From: an uncultured Nitrosomonas sp.
Lineage (GTDB): Bacteria > Pseudomonadota > Gammaproteobacteria > Burkholderiales > Nitrosomonadaceae
Length of the DNA stretch: 64,000 bases
Assembly: GCA_949281375.1 (NCBI GenBank)
Contig: CASDLT010000026.1
Span: 62,001-126,000, forward strand
Direction: 5' to 3'
Shown here: in pieces, positions 7,720 through 17,407 of the stretch
How the letters are laid out: every line of letters begins with the position of its first letter
How positions within the stretch are numbered: position 1 is the first letter of the stretch
Notes under the pieces: model-generated
What the model was told of the DNA's origin: nothing
The model's input: only the letters and a program-made list of their open reading frames with translations
Databases searched by the model: none
Translations under genes and position numbers: made by a program

Positions 7720-10017
7720 ATGCAGCACACTCCTCCTTTTTTTATTAACACCGTTCCTTCACCGTGGGCTGAATCGCTGGCATTACAGTTATTTGATGAA
7801 GAGAAAGTGCTGGTGTGGATCTCCATTGACCTGGATGCCCGGTTATATTTTACAGCCGGTCTTGTCGTGGTGACCAACCAGCGATTGCTGGCGAAAATGG
7901 CGGGCGATGAGGGATGGCAAGTCTGGCAATTTCTACCCGATATGACGCTAACCCAGCGCGACCATGCTGGTGTAGGGTACCTGGAATTATTGGATGGCCA
8001 CTCGCGTTTAGCGTATTGGCGTTATCGATTGGGTAACGATCAGGCCGTCAGCCGATTGATCGAAAGTTTTACGCAGCAGCTCGATTATCATGTAAACGGT
8101 AAAAGCATTCCGCATGACGAGGGACAAGCGCATTGTCCCCGCTGTGGAATGTTGCTTCCAGCCGATCAAGAAGATTGTCCGGTTTGTGAGAAGCAAACGC
8201 ATGTGACTCCTTCAACCTGGACGCTGCTTCGCTTATGGCGTTTTGCGAAACCTTACAAAGGTCGGTTGCTGATAGGTTTCCTGCTGACGCTTTGCAGTAC
8301 CGCAGCCACACTGGTGCCGCCCTATTTGACCATGCCTTTGATGGATAATGTGCTAATCCCATATCAAAATGGTCAGCCGATCGATGTCGATTTAGTGAAA
8401 CTGTATCTTTCCGGTTTGCTCGGAGCTGCCATTCTGGCATGGATTTTGGGGTGGGCACGTACATACCTGCTGGCTCTGGTGTCCGAGCGCATTGGCGCAG
8501 ATTTACGTACTACCACCTATGAACATCTGCTGAATTTGTCGCAGGAATATTTTGGCGGCAAACGCACCGGCGATTTGATGGCGCGCATCGGTGCAGAGAC
8601 TGACCGGATCAATCTCTTCATTTCTCTGCATCTGCTTGATTTTGCGACTGATGTCATTATGATCTGCATGACGGCAGTGATACTGGTTTCCATCAATCCA
8701 TGGCTGGCTTTAGTCACCCTCGTGCCGTTACCCGTCATTGCATGGCTGATCCATTTGGTCCGCGATCGGTTGCGGATCGGCTTTGAAAAAGTGGATCGTA
8801 TCTGGGCCGAAGTCAACAATGTATTGGCTGATACGATCCCGGGCATACGGGTAGTAAAAGCCTTTGCTCAGGAAAAAAGGGAGGCGGCGCGTTTTCTGGC
8901 GGCAAATCAGCGAAATTTGCAAATCAATGACCGTGTCAACAGAGTCTGGTCGTTATTCACCCCCACGGTGACATTGCTGACTGAGATCGGATTGTTGGTT
9001 GTATGGGTGTTTGGCATCTGGCAGATTTCGAAGGATGAAATTACCGTTGGTGTATTGACCGCCTTTCTCGCTTACATTAGCCGATTCTACATCCGCCTGG
9101 ATTCGATGAGCCGTATCGTGTCTGTGACTCAGAAAGCTGCCGCTGGAACCAAACGCATCTTCGATATTCTGGATCATGTATCCAGCGTTCCTGAGTCGGC
9201 TACTCCTGTCCATCTTTCCACCGTGGAAGGACGAATTGAATTGCGTAATGTCGGTTTCCGGTATGGAACGCGCAGCATCACGCGCAATATCAATCTTGTG
9301 ATTCAGCCGGGAGAAATGATCGGTTTGGTGGGACATAGCGGATCAGGGAAAAGCACATTGGTCAATCTGATCTGCCGTTTCTATGATGTCTCTGAAGGCG
9401 CTATCCTTGTCGATGGTCATGATATTCGCTCGCTACCGGTAAGCGAGTACCGCAAACACATCGGGCTGGTATTGCAGGAACCTTTTTTGTTTTATGGCAC
9501 GATTGCCGAAAATATTGCCTATGGCAAACCCGATGCAACGCATGCGGATATTGTGGCGGCTGCGCGGGCTGCACACGCGCATGAATTTATCCTGCGTTTG
9601 CCGCACGGCTACGATTCCCTCGTGGGTGAGCGCGGTCAAGCGCTCTCCGGCGGCGAACGCCAGCGTATTTCCATTGCTCGCGCGCTGCTGATCGATCCGC
9701 GTATTCTGATATTGGATGAAGCGACTTCCTCAGTCGATACCACTACTGAAAAAGATATCCAGAAAGCCCTTGATAATCTGGTGCGGGGTCGCACGACGAT
9801 TGCGATCGCTCATCGATTATCTACGTTGCGCGAAGCAAATCGATTGATTGTGCTGGACCGCGGCAGCATCGTAGAAATTGGCAATCATGTCGAGCTAATG
9901 GCGCAGGAAGGCTACTATCATCGCTTGTATCAGGCTCAAGCACGCAATGTCGATACTGAAGAGCGAGGGTTTGTTTCTGGGGCCGAACCTCATAGCGTTG
10001 CCGGGGATCATAAATGA
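7720..10017 (+). CDS. ABC exporter linked to cyanophycin metabolism (fused membrane and ATPase domains)
   Basis: A 765-residue half-transporter. The first 170 residues are an uncommon N-terminal extension that ends in a zinc-ribbon-like CPRC...CPVC (about 140-162). A six-helix exporter membrane domain follows (about 175-480). The nucleotide-binding domain has Walker A GHSGSGKS (near 537), signature LSGGERQR (near 643), Walker B ILILDEATS and the H-loop AHRLS. It overlaps the DUF1854 gene by four bases and lies just upstream of cphA' and cphA. This arrangement is what public annotation pipelines name a cyanophycin metabolism-associated ABC transporter. The substrate is unknown; moving peptides or building blocks is only a guess. 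It resembles lipid/peptide exporters, so substrate inference from sequence is not safe. Confidence 0.88.
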   Translation: MQHTPPFFINTVPSPWAESLALQLFDEEKVLVWISIDLDARLYFTAGLVVVTNQRLLAKMAGDEGWQVWQFLPDMTLTQRDHAGVGYLELLDGHSRLAYWRYRLGNDQAVSRLIESFTQQLDYHVNGKSIPHDEGQAHCPRCGMLLPADQEDCPVCEKQTHVTPSTWTLLRLWRFAKPYKGRLLIGFLLTLCSTAATLVPPYLTMPLMDNVLIPYQNGQPIDVDLVKLYLSGLLGAAILAWILGWARTYLLALVSERIGADLRTTTYEHLLNLSQEYFGGKRTGDLMARIGAETDRINLFISLHLLDFATDVIMICMTAVILVSINPWLALVTLVPLPVIAWLIHLVRDRLRIGFEKVDRIWAEVNNVLADTIPGIRVVKAFAQEKREAARFLAANQRNLQINDRVNRVWSLFTPTVTLLTEIGLLVVWVFGIWQISKDEITVGVLTAFLAYISRFYIRLDSMSRIVSVTQKAAAGTKRIFDILDHVSSVPESATPVHLSTVEGRIELRNVGFRYGTRSITRNINLVIQPGEMIGLVGHSGSGKSTLVNLICRFYDVSEGAILVDGHDIRSLPVSEYRKHIGLVLQEPFLFYGTIAENIAYGKPDATHADIVAAARAAHAHEFILRLPHGYDSLVGERGQALSGGERQRISIARALLIDPRILILDEATSSVDTTTEKDIQKALDNLVRGRTTIAIAHRLSTLREANRLIVLDRGSIVEIGNHVELMAQEGYYHRLYQAQARNVDTEERGFVSGAEPHSVAGDHK

Positions 10018-10487
10018 GCCAAGTACCCATTTTTCAGTTGTATCGCAATAGCTTCGGACGGCTGATATACAATGATCCATCAGGGATCGTCCAAGAAGGC
10101 GTCATTCCGGTGAGGTCTTTCCCCATTACTGAACCTGATCGGGGTATTGCCCTGGTAGATTCGCATGGCCACGAATTGGCGTGGATAGAACACTTGATGG
10201 ATTTGCCGGATGATTACCGGCAACTTATCGAAGCTGAGCTGGCTAGTCGTGAATTCATGCCGGAGATAAAACATCTGCGTAAAGTATCGAGTTTCATCAC
10301 GCCGAGTACCTGGTACGTTGAAACCGACCGCGGTGAGGCATCCTTCATCCTCAAGGGTGAAGAAGATATTCGCCGATTGACAAATTCCTCCCTGATGATC
10401 GCCGATAGTCATGGCATTCATTTCTTGATCCGCGATCGTCTATCTCTCGACCGCCATAGCCGCAAGTTACTGGATCATTTTCTCTAA
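10014..10487 (+). CDS. DUF1854 protein linked to cyanophycin metabolism
   Basis: A 157-residue soluble protein of the DUF1854 family with no signal peptide or membrane segment. Typical features are the N-terminal FGRL.Y.D..G...GV.PVR.FP block and a central RKVSSFITPSTWYVETDRG stretch. The ATG overlaps the stop of the ABC transporter (ATGA), so the two products are probably made together and may form a complex, with DUF1854 as an accessory to the exporter. The cphA' gene follows 179 bases later. The molecular function of DUF1854 is not known. Confidence 0.85.
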   Translation: MSQVPIFQLYRNSFGRLIYNDPSGIVQEGVIPVRSFPITEPDRGIALVDSHGHELAWIEHLMDLPDDYRQLIEAELASREFMPEIKHLRKVSSFITPSTWYVETDRGEASFILKGEEDIRRLTNSSLMIADSHGIHFLIRDRLSLDRHSRKLLDHFL

Positions 10488-10584
10488 ACGATTCTCGGCA
10501 ACTGATAATTGCTCCAAGCTGCTTTGAATCTTCTTCGCAATGGTTCCCTGCGTTTGCTGGCTTTTCAGGGTTTTTCAATTCGAT

Positions 10585-10613
10585 TTGAGAATTATTTTTC
10601 TTTATGTTGTAAA
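10585..10613 (+). promoter_or_regulatory. Candidate sigma-70 promoter for cphA'-cphA
   Basis: TTGAGA at 10585-10590, a 17-base spacer and TGTAAA at 10608-10613, placed 54 bases before the cphA' ATG. The -35 box matches the consensus in five of six positions, the -10 box in four. No terminator separates it from the DUF1854 gene, so read-through from upstream is also possible. Confidence 0.4.
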
Positions 10614-10666
10614 CCAATTAGCTTACTCAGCGTTAATGTCATCGTGTTATTACTCAATTTAGATGT

Positions 10667-12982
10667 ATGTCTAATTCAAACAATTATCCAGCAAAAGATA
10701 TAAAGTTCATTGAAATTAAACACCTGAATGGTCCTAATCTGTGGACATATTATCCTGCTTTGGAAGCGACGGTTGACATCGGCGACTTGGAAGATTTTCC
10801 TTCTGACAGGATTCCAGGATTTTATGAACGTTTATCAGAATGGCTTCCTTCACTGATCGAACATCGCTGCAGTTATGAAGAACGGGGCGGTTTTCTGCGC
10901 CGAGTAGAGGAAGGTACCTGGCCATGTCATATTCTTGAGCATGTTTCACTGGAATTGCAGAATCTGGCGGGCATGCGCGGTGGTTTTGGAAGAGCGCGTG
11001 AAACATCGGTGCGGGGAGTGTACAAAGTCGCCCTGAGTGCGTGGCATGAGGAGATTACCCGCGCTGCGTTGCATTCGGCACGGGAACTGGTATTGGCTGC
11101 GATGAACTTCGAGCAGCTTCAGCATCCTGCCTATGATGTAGCTGGCGCCATTGAAAATTTGCGGGATTTGGTGGATTCGCTCTGGCTTGGCCCATCGACA
11201 GCCTGCATCGTGGATGCTGCTATCGCACGTAATATTCCTGCCAAGCGACTCATCAGCAAAGGAAATCTGGTTCAGCTAGGATATGGCGCACGGAGCCGTC
11301 ACATCTGGACGGCGGAAACGGATCGAACCCCCGCCATTGCAGAAAGTATCTCCAGAGATAAGGATCTGACCAAAGCATTGCTGCAATCGTGTGGCGTGCC
11401 CGTACCCGAAGGTTGCATGGTTGACAGTGCTCAAGCGGCCTGGGAAGCCGCAAATGATATCGGCTTGCCTGTCGTGATCAAACCTTGTGACGGTAATCAT
11501 GGGCGTGGTGTATTCATTGAACTGAGTCACCAGGATGAAATTGAGTCGGCCTATCATGTCGCCTTGAAAGAAGGCACTGGGGTGCTGGTTGAGCAATACA
11601 TCGCAGGCACCGAACATCGTCTGCTGGTGGTCGGCGGGCAACTCGTGGCCGCGACGCGCGGTGATTCTGTGTCAGTCACTGGAGACGGTACATCAACTAT
11701 TCTTGAATTGATTGAGTCTCAAATCAATTCCGATCCCCGCCGCGGAACAACCGAAGATCATCCGCTGAATTTGATTCGTATCGACAGCGCAGCGCGCATA
11801 GAAATTGCCCGCCAAGGATACCGCAGTGATTCCATTGTTCCGGCCGGCATCAACGTCGTGATTCAGCGCAATGGGAATCATGCTTTTGACGTTACTGATC
11901 AGGTTCATCCCAGTACAGCGGCCATTGCTTCATTGGCGGCTCGCGTGGTGGGTCTGGACATCGCCGGTATCGATCTGGTCACAACCGATATCTCGCGCCC
12001 ATTGAGCGAACAAGGCGGTGCGATCGTTGAAGTCAACGCAGGCCCGAGCTTATTGATGCATATCAAGCCTGCCGTTGGGACTCCTCGGCCGGTGGGCAAA
12101 GCGATCGTCAATCATTTATTTCCTGATCAACAAAACGGCCGGATTCCTATCGTCGGGATTACCGGCAGTTACGGCAAAACCTCTGTTGCCTATCTGGTTG
12201 CCCGGTTGTTGATACTTGCGGGCAATCAGACGGGTCTGGCCTGCAGTGACGGGCTTTATCTGGATTACCGCAGGATCGACAAAAATGACAGTGCCAACTG
12301 GTCTGCAGCAAACCGGACTTTGATGAACCCGACGGTTGAGGCGGTAGTCTTCGAAAACGGATTCGACGCGCTGCTCAATGAAGGCCTGGCCTATGATAGC
12401 TGCCAAGTAGGCGTGATTACCAATATTGATCCAGCGCATCATTTTGGCCAGCATGGGGTTGAAACGCTGAAGCAGGTTTTCAATGTATTGCGCACGCAAA
12501 TCGATGTCGTAACGCCTACCGCAGCAGCTATCGACGATGTCGAGAAGGATATCGTACTTCCTGTCGGGGCCGCGGTTCTGAATGCTAAAGATGAAATGCT
12601 GGTTGAAATGTCTGAGTTGTGCCACGGCGAAGTCATCTTCTTCAGCATGAATCCGGACTTGCCAGTGATTGCCCAGCATCGCGTCAGGGGCACTGGCTCA
12701 ACGCAGGGTAAACGAGCCGTGCTGCTTCGCGATAATGTCGTGATGTTGGCGACTGGTTCCAATGAATTACCATTGATAAGCCTGGCTGAGATATTTTCGG
12801 ATGGTAATCAGCATGGCCCGGAAGAAATAGAGAATATCCTTGCCGCGATTGGTGCAGCCTGGGCGCTCGGTATCGAGCTGGAGCTAATACGACGTGGCAT
12901 CAAATCATCTGGATTTACTCAGGAACACTACAAACCGGGAAATCAGGATTTTCCGATCGGCCTACAAACTCAAGGAATTTAA
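10667..12982 (+). CDS. cphA': CphA' - cyanophycin synthetase paralogue lacking the C-terminal Mur-ligase lobe
   Basis: A 771-residue relative of cyanophycin synthetase. It has the N domain (1-160), an ATP-grasp domain (about 200-480; DKDLTKALLQSCGVPVPEG, VIKPCDGNHGRGV, VEVNAGPSLLMH) and the start of a Mur-ligase domain with an intact but variant P-loop GSYGKTS near residue 498. It ends near the point where full CphA continues with TAPGRFN and the C-terminal lobe, so about 100 residues are missing relative to the next gene. Paired cphA/cphA' genes are known in betaproteobacteria, and the cyanobacterial CphA2 group is likewise shortened and joins beta-Asp-Arg dipeptides. A CphA2-like or accessory role is therefore plausible but not shown. 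The downstream cphA starts two bases after its stop. Confidence 0.88.
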   Translation: MSNSNNYPAKDIKFIEIKHLNGPNLWTYYPALEATVDIGDLEDFPSDRIPGFYERLSEWLPSLIEHRCSYEERGGFLRRVEEGTWPCHILEHVSLELQNLAGMRGGFGRARETSVRGVYKVALSAWHEEITRAALHSARELVLAAMNFEQLQHPAYDVAGAIENLRDLVDSLWLGPSTACIVDAAIARNIPAKRLISKGNLVQLGYGARSRHIWTAETDRTPAIAESISRDKDLTKALLQSCGVPVPEGCMVDSAQAAWEAANDIGLPVVIKPCDGNHGRGVFIELSHQDEIESAYHVALKEGTGVLVEQYIAGTEHRLLVVGGQLVAATRGDSVSVTGDGTSTILELIESQINSDPRRGTTEDHPLNLIRIDSAARIEIARQGYRSDSIVPAGINVVIQRNGNHAFDVTDQVHPSTAAIASLAARVVGLDIAGIDLVTTDISRPLSEQGGAIVEVNAGPSLLMHIKPAVGTPRPVGKAIVNHLFPDQQNGRIPIVGITGSYGKTSVAYLVARLLILAGNQTGLACSDGLYLDYRRIDKNDSANWSAANRTLMNPTVEAVVFENGFDALLNEGLAYDSCQVGVITNIDPAHHFGQHGVETLKQVFNVLRTQIDVVTPTAAAIDDVEKDIVLPVGAAVLNAKDEMLVEMSELCHGEVIFFSMNPDLPVIAQHRVRGTGSTQGKRAVLLRDNVVMLATGSNELPLISLAEIFSDGNQHGPEEIENILAAIGAAWALGIELELIRRGIKSSGFTQEHYKPGNQDFPIGLQTQGI

Positions 12983-12984
12983 TT

Positions 12985-15558
12985 ATGAAAGTATTACGTA
13001 CTCGAGCATTACGTGGACCAAATGTATGGAGTCAGCGCACTTCCATTGAAGCGACCGTTCTTTGCAGCGAATTTGAAACGAATATTGATACGATATCCGG
13101 TTTCGAAGCTGGATTACGCGATCGTTTTCCACAAATCTCCTTACGTCAACCCGATGGTCCGCATGAAACCATCACCATTGCGCATGTCCTCGAATCTGCA
13201 ACATTCGGGCTTCAGTTACAGGCCGGTTGCCCGATCAGTTTCAGCCAGACTGTTCATACGCCAGAAGCAAATACTTACCGGGTCATTGTCGAATATAGTG
13301 AAGAAAAAGTCGGCAAGTTTGCGTTTGAGTTGGCTCAATCGCTGTTCACAGCTACCGTCGATAACACTCCATTTGATTGGGAAGGCGCGGTGCGTCGTTT
13401 GCGAGAGCTGAATGAAGATATACGCCTCGGACCGAGCACACATTCAATTGTGCAAGCTGCCGTAGCACGTGGCATTCCTTTTCGCCGTCTTACCGAAGGC
13501 AGCCTGGTGCAATTTGGCTGGGGCAGCAAACAACGACGTATTCAAGCTTCTGAAAGTGACTTGACCAGCGCGGTTGCCGAAACCATTGTGCAGGACAAAG
13601 AACTTACCAAAACATTATTGCATGCAGCAGGCATTCCCGTACCTCAGGGCCGTCATGTAGACAGCGCGGACGATGCATGGGCTGCAGCTTGTGAAATTGA
13701 CGCGCCGGTTGTCGTCAAGCCCCTCGATAGCAATCAAGGCAAAGGCGTAACGGTGAACCTTGCCGATGCCCAGCAGGTGAAGGCGGCTTACCAGATTGCG
13801 GCTGAGTTCAGCGACAACGTGCTGGTTGAACGATATCTTCCTGGTTATGATTTCCGCATGCTGGTGGTTGGCAACAAGCTAGTGGCCGCAGCTCGGCGCG
13901 ATCCGCCGCATGTGATCGGTGATGGTGTGCAGAGCATTCGTCAATTGGTTGACCAGATCAATCGTGACCCAATGCGCGGCGAAGGGCATGTCACGTCATT
14001 GACTAAAATTCCTCTGGACGAAATTTCGCTGGCCTATCTGGGATCTCAGGGGCTAACTGCTGAATCGATTCCAAAAAAAGGCACAAGGGTGATATTGCGC
14101 AGCAACGCCAATTTATCGACCGGTGGATCGGCAACCGATGTTACCGATGATGTTCATCCAGAGCTGGCAGAACGCGTCGTTGCAGCCGCCCGAGTGGTCG
14201 GCCTGGACATCTGCGGTATCGATATCGTATGCGATGACGTGGCGCTTCCGCTGGAGGCGCAGGGTGGCGGCATTATTGAGATCAACGCCGCACCTGGTCT
14301 ACGCATGCACCTGCAGCCGTCCTTTGGCAAAGGACGCGCAGTGGGCGAAGCCATTGTCGATAATATGTTCGTACCAGGGGATGATGCGCGCATCCCGGTT
14401 GTCGCAGTCACCGGCACGAACGGCAAGACCACCACGGCTCGTCTGATCGGTAATGTATTAGAGAAAGATCAGAAACGGGTCGGACTGGCGTGCACCGACG
14501 GTGTGTATGTCAATAATCTATGTATCGATACCGGCGATTGCAGCGGTCCGAAGAGCGCCCGGAACATTCTGTTTCATCCGGATGTGGACGCCGCCGTGCT
14601 GGAGACCGCACGTGGTGGAATGCTGCGCGAAGGCTTGGGGTTCGATCGCTGCGACGTGGCCGTCGTGACCAATATCGGCATGGGTGACCATCTCGGCATG
14701 GCCTACATCAATACCGCTGAAGAACTTGCCATCGTCAAGCGCGTCATCGTACAGAATGTAACGCCCAAAACGGGTTGTGCCGTGCTGAATGCGGCTGATC
14801 CACTGGTGGTCAGCATGGCTGATCATTGCCCAGGTTCGGTCATTTTCTTCGCGCAAGATGCGAATCATCCGGTGTTGATCAAACACCGCGCGCAGCACAA
14901 GCGCGTCATTTACGTCGAAAACCGCTGCATCGTCGCCTCAGGTGAACACGGGGAATATCGCATTCCGCTGAGTGAAATTCCGCTGACCCAGAACGGCAGC
15001 ATTGATTTCCAGATCGAAAATGTCATGGCCGCCATTGGCGCTGGCTGGGCAATCGGACTGGATTGGTTGGTGATTCGTGCCGGCGTGTCCAGTTTCGTCA
15101 GCGATGCCCAGACCGCGCCCGGCCGTTTCAATCTGTTCAATTACCGCAATGCCACCTTGATCGCCGATTATGGCCATAATCCCGATGCCATTCAGGCACT
15201 GGTCAGCGCGATCGATAATATTCCCTCCAAGAAACGCTCGGTCGTCATCAGCGCCGCCGGCGACCGCCGTGATGAGGATATTCGTCAGCAAACCAGAATT
15301 CTCGGTGATGCCTTCGATGAAGTCGTGTTATATCAAGACAAATGCCAGCGCGGACGCGCGGATGGCGAAGTGCTGACATTGTTGCGGGAAGGACTCGGAA
15401 ACGCCAAACGCACTCAGAAGGTCAGTGAGATCGTGGGCGAAGACATCGCGATCGAAGCGGCATTGTCCAATCTGGAAGACGGCGAGTTATGCCTGATTCT
15501 CGTTGATCAAGTTGAACAGTCGCTGGGTCAGATCAATAACCGGATTGCGCTGGGCTGA
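12985..15558 (+). CDS. cphA: Cyanophycin synthetase CphA
   Basis: An 857-residue enzyme that polymerises aspartate and arginine into cyanophycin granules using ATP. The domain order is N domain (1-160), ATP-grasp (about 200-470; VVVKPLDSNQGKGVTV, GGIIEINAAPGLRMH) that adds Asp to the backbone, and Mur-ligase-like M domain (about 475-857) with P-loop GTNGKTTT near 477 and a C-terminal lobe (TAPGRFNLFNY, ADYGHNPDA) that adds Arg. The length is near that of characterised CphA proteins. The RBS AAGGA lies just upstream, and the start is two bases after cphA'. No cyanophycinase (cphB) is visible in the window, so breakdown must be encoded elsewhere. A strong terminator follows. Confidence 0.95.
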   Translation: MKVLRTRALRGPNVWSQRTSIEATVLCSEFETNIDTISGFEAGLRDRFPQISLRQPDGPHETITIAHVLESATFGLQLQAGCPISFSQTVHTPEANTYRVIVEYSEEKVGKFAFELAQSLFTATVDNTPFDWEGAVRRLRELNEDIRLGPSTHSIVQAAVARGIPFRRLTEGSLVQFGWGSKQRRIQASESDLTSAVAETIVQDKELTKTLLHAAGIPVPQGRHVDSADDAWAAACEIDAPVVVKPLDSNQGKGVTVNLADAQQVKAAYQIAAEFSDNVLVERYLPGYDFRMLVVGNKLVAAARRDPPHVIGDGVQSIRQLVDQINRDPMRGEGHVTSLTKIPLDEISLAYLGSQGLTAESIPKKGTRVILRSNANLSTGGSATDVTDDVHPELAERVVAAARVVGLDICGIDIVCDDVALPLEAQGGGIIEINAAPGLRMHLQPSFGKGRAVGEAIVDNMFVPGDDARIPVVAVTGTNGKTTTARLIGNVLEKDQKRVGLACTDGVYVNNLCIDTGDCSGPKSARNILFHPDVDAAVLETARGGMLREGLGFDRCDVAVVTNIGMGDHLGMAYINTAEELAIVKRVIVQNVTPKTGCAVLNAADPLVVSMADHCPGSVIFFAQDANHPVLIKHRAQHKRVIYVENRCIVASGEHGEYRIPLSEIPLTQNGSIDFQIENVMAAIGAGWAIGLDWLVIRAGVSSFVSDAQTAPGRFNLFNYRNATLIADYGHNPDAIQALVSAIDNIPSKKRSVVISAAGDRRDEDIRQQTRILGDAFDEVVLYQDKCQRGRADGEVLTLLREGLGNAKRTQKVSEIVGEDIAIEAALSNLEDGELCLILVDQVEQSLGQINNRIALG

Positions 15559-15596
15559 TTGCTCTCGCTCAGTCTCTCAGACCGCTGAATCCCACA

Positions 15597-15630
15597 GGGA
15601 GAGATCGGAAGGATCTCTCCCTTGTTTTTT
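15597..15630 (+). terminator. Rho-independent terminator after cphA
   Basis: A perfect 10-bp stem (GGGAGAGATC at 15597-15606 paired with GATCTCTCCC at 15612-15621) with a five-base loop, followed by TTGTTTTTT. It ends the cyanophycin operon and faces the convergent srkA gene. Confidence 0.92.
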
Positions 15631-15637
15631 CCTCTCT

Positions 15638-16672
15638 TCAGAATAATTGCAACGGCGGTTCCGCCATCAACGCAATCTGTTCCCGTAACTCCAGAATGCG
15701 CTCCTGCCAGTAGCGCTGCGTATTGAACCACGGAAAAGCATGCTTGAAAGCCGGTTCATCCCATCGCTGCGCCAGCCAGGCGGAATAATGAATCAATCGC
15801 AGCGTACGCAATGCTTCGATCAGATGCAATTGACGGGCATCAAATTCATAAAAATCCTGGTAGCCTTCCAGCACATCCATCAGTTGCCGCGTCATGTCAG
15901 CGCGATCACCCGACAGCAGCATCCACAGATCCTGCACCGCAGGCCCCATGCGGCTATCGTCAAAATCCACGAAATGCGGCCCGTCATCGGTCCACAACAC
16001 ATTGCCGGCATGACAGTCCCCGTGCAGGCGTAATGCCGGCTGATTCCCCGCCTGATCAAAACAATGGCGCACGCCGTCCAGCGCCTGATCAGCCACGCTG
16101 CGGTAAGCCGCATCCAGATCGGCCGGAATCATTTGATGGCTCAGCAAAAAATGCAGCGGTTCTACGCCGAAGCTCGTCATATCCAGCTTGGGGCGATGCG
16201 CAAAAGATTTCAGTGCGCCGATGGCATGAATGCGCCCCAGAAAACGCCCCATCCACTCCAGCGTGTCGCGATCCCCAAATTCAGGCGCGCGGCCGCCGCG
16301 CCGTGGAAAAACCGTAAAGCGGAATCCTTCGAACCGGTGCAATGTCTGTCCCCCGACCACTAGCGCAGGCACGACCGGGATTTCATGTTCAGTCAATTCG
16401 TGTACGAACGCGTGTTCTTCCAGGATGGCTTCATCTGTCCAGCGTCCCGGACGGTAAAATTTCGCGATCACGGGTTCACTATCCTCCATGCCGACTTGAT
16501 AGACGCGGTTCTCGTAACTGTTGAGCGCCAGCAGGCGGCCATCACAGCGGTAACCCAGGCTGTCCAGCGCATTCATGACGCAGTCGGGTGTCAGTAAGGA
16601 AAATGCCGGTAATGTCTCGTTATGATTTTCTGTCATGAATTGAATGTCTGTTGTGGGCATCAGTGCTGCCAT
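15638..16672 (-). CDS. srkA: Stress response kinase A-like Ser/Thr protein kinase
   Basis: A 344-residue protein of the YihE/RdoA (SrkA) group of the aminoglycoside-phosphotransferase-like kinase fold. Visible are the catalytic loop LHGDCHAGNVLW, the metal-binding FVDFDDSRMGP and the N-terminal nucleotide-binding stretch ENRVYQVG...VIAKFYRPGRW. SrkA protects E. coli from stress-induced death. Three candidate ATGs (16672, 16660, 16636) lie in frame and none has a good RBS. Relatives usually begin close to the third (MTENHN...), so the N-terminus is uncertain by up to 12 residues. It is convergent with the cphA operon. Confidence 0.88.
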   Translation of the reverse strand: MAALMPTTDIQFMTENHNETLPAFSLLTPDCVMNALDSLGYRCDGRLLALNSYENRVYQVGMEDSEPVIAKFYRPGRWTDEAILEEHAFVHELTEHEIPVVPALVVGGQTLHRFEGFRFTVFPRRGGRAPEFGDRDTLEWMGRFLGRIHAIGALKSFAHRPKLDMTSFGVEPLHFLLSHQMIPADLDAAYRSVADQALDGVRHCFDQAGNQPALRLHGDCHAGNVLWTDDGPHFVDFDDSRMGPAVQDLWMLLSGDRADMTRQLMDVLEGYQDFYEFDARQLHLIEALRTLRLIHYSAWLAQRWDEPAFKHAFPWFNTQRYWQERILELREQIALMAEPPLQLF

Positions 16673-16708
16673 TGAATGACGGGATTTGCGGCACTCTCGA
16701 GGATTGTA

Positions 16709-17140
16709 TCATTGCTCGTCGATCTTGCTGCGCAGCGATTTTCGCCGGCTTTGCAGAGCCTTGCTTTCCAGCCGCCTGAGTTGCGAAGATCGGGTTGGCC
16801 GGGTCGGAGTGCGGGTCTTGCGCGGAATCAAAACGCTCCTGATCAGGTCGCGCAGTCGGTTGAGTGCATCGTCTTTGTTCTTGAGCTGGCTGTTGTACCG
16901 CTGCGCCTTGATGATGATTATGCCTTCACTGCTGATGCGGCTGTCCTGCAACTGCAAAAGTTTTTCCTTGTACTGCTCGGGCAATGAGGATGCGTTGATA
17001 TCAAAGCGCAGATGAATCGCTGTCGCGACTTTGTTCACATTCTGTCCGCCCGCCCCCTGCGAACGGACGGCTTGCATGTCGATGTCGCTCAACGGAATCG
17101 CGAGCTGGCTGGAGATGGTCAAGTGAGTCAAAGTTTCCAT
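16709..17140 (-). CDS. arfB: Ribosome rescue peptidyl-tRNA hydrolase ArfB (YaeJ)
   Basis: A 143-residue release-factor-like protein. It carries the GGQ motif (RSQGAGGQNVNK) that hydrolyses peptidyl-tRNA, and the basic C-terminal tail (RKTRTPTRPTRSSQLRRLESKALQSRRK-like) that enters the empty mRNA channel of stalled ribosomes. It lacks the codon-recognition domains of RF1/RF2, as expected for ArfB. It is transcribed toward srkA with a 36-base gap, so the two may share a transcript. It is the last gene before the type I restriction island. Confidence 0.92.
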   Translation of the reverse strand: METLTHLTISSQLAIPLSDIDMQAVRSQGAGGQNVNKVATAIHLRFDINASSLPEQYKEKLLQLQDSRISSEGIIIIKAQRYNSQLKNKDDALNRLRDLIRSVLIPRKTRTPTRPTRSSQLRRLESKALQSRRKSLRSKIDEQ

Positions 17141-17407
17141 GAGGTGTAATCAGGGTGATTGATCTGTGTGGTCATGCTTGGCGAAAGCGGGTTGATTGAC
17201 TCGACTGCGCGACCGCATCTTCTCGGTGCGCGGCACTCGCTCCTGCACCTTGCGCTTCATCCAATTCGTACAATTGATCGGATTTTTTCAACCACTGTTC
17301 ATTGAACCACGAAAGTTTGAATTGATGAGCGTTTTATGTCATAAACCTGATCACCATTTCAACCGGGCAGATGAACTGCTGCCCCCGCCGCAAGGAGTAC
17401 AGAAGGC

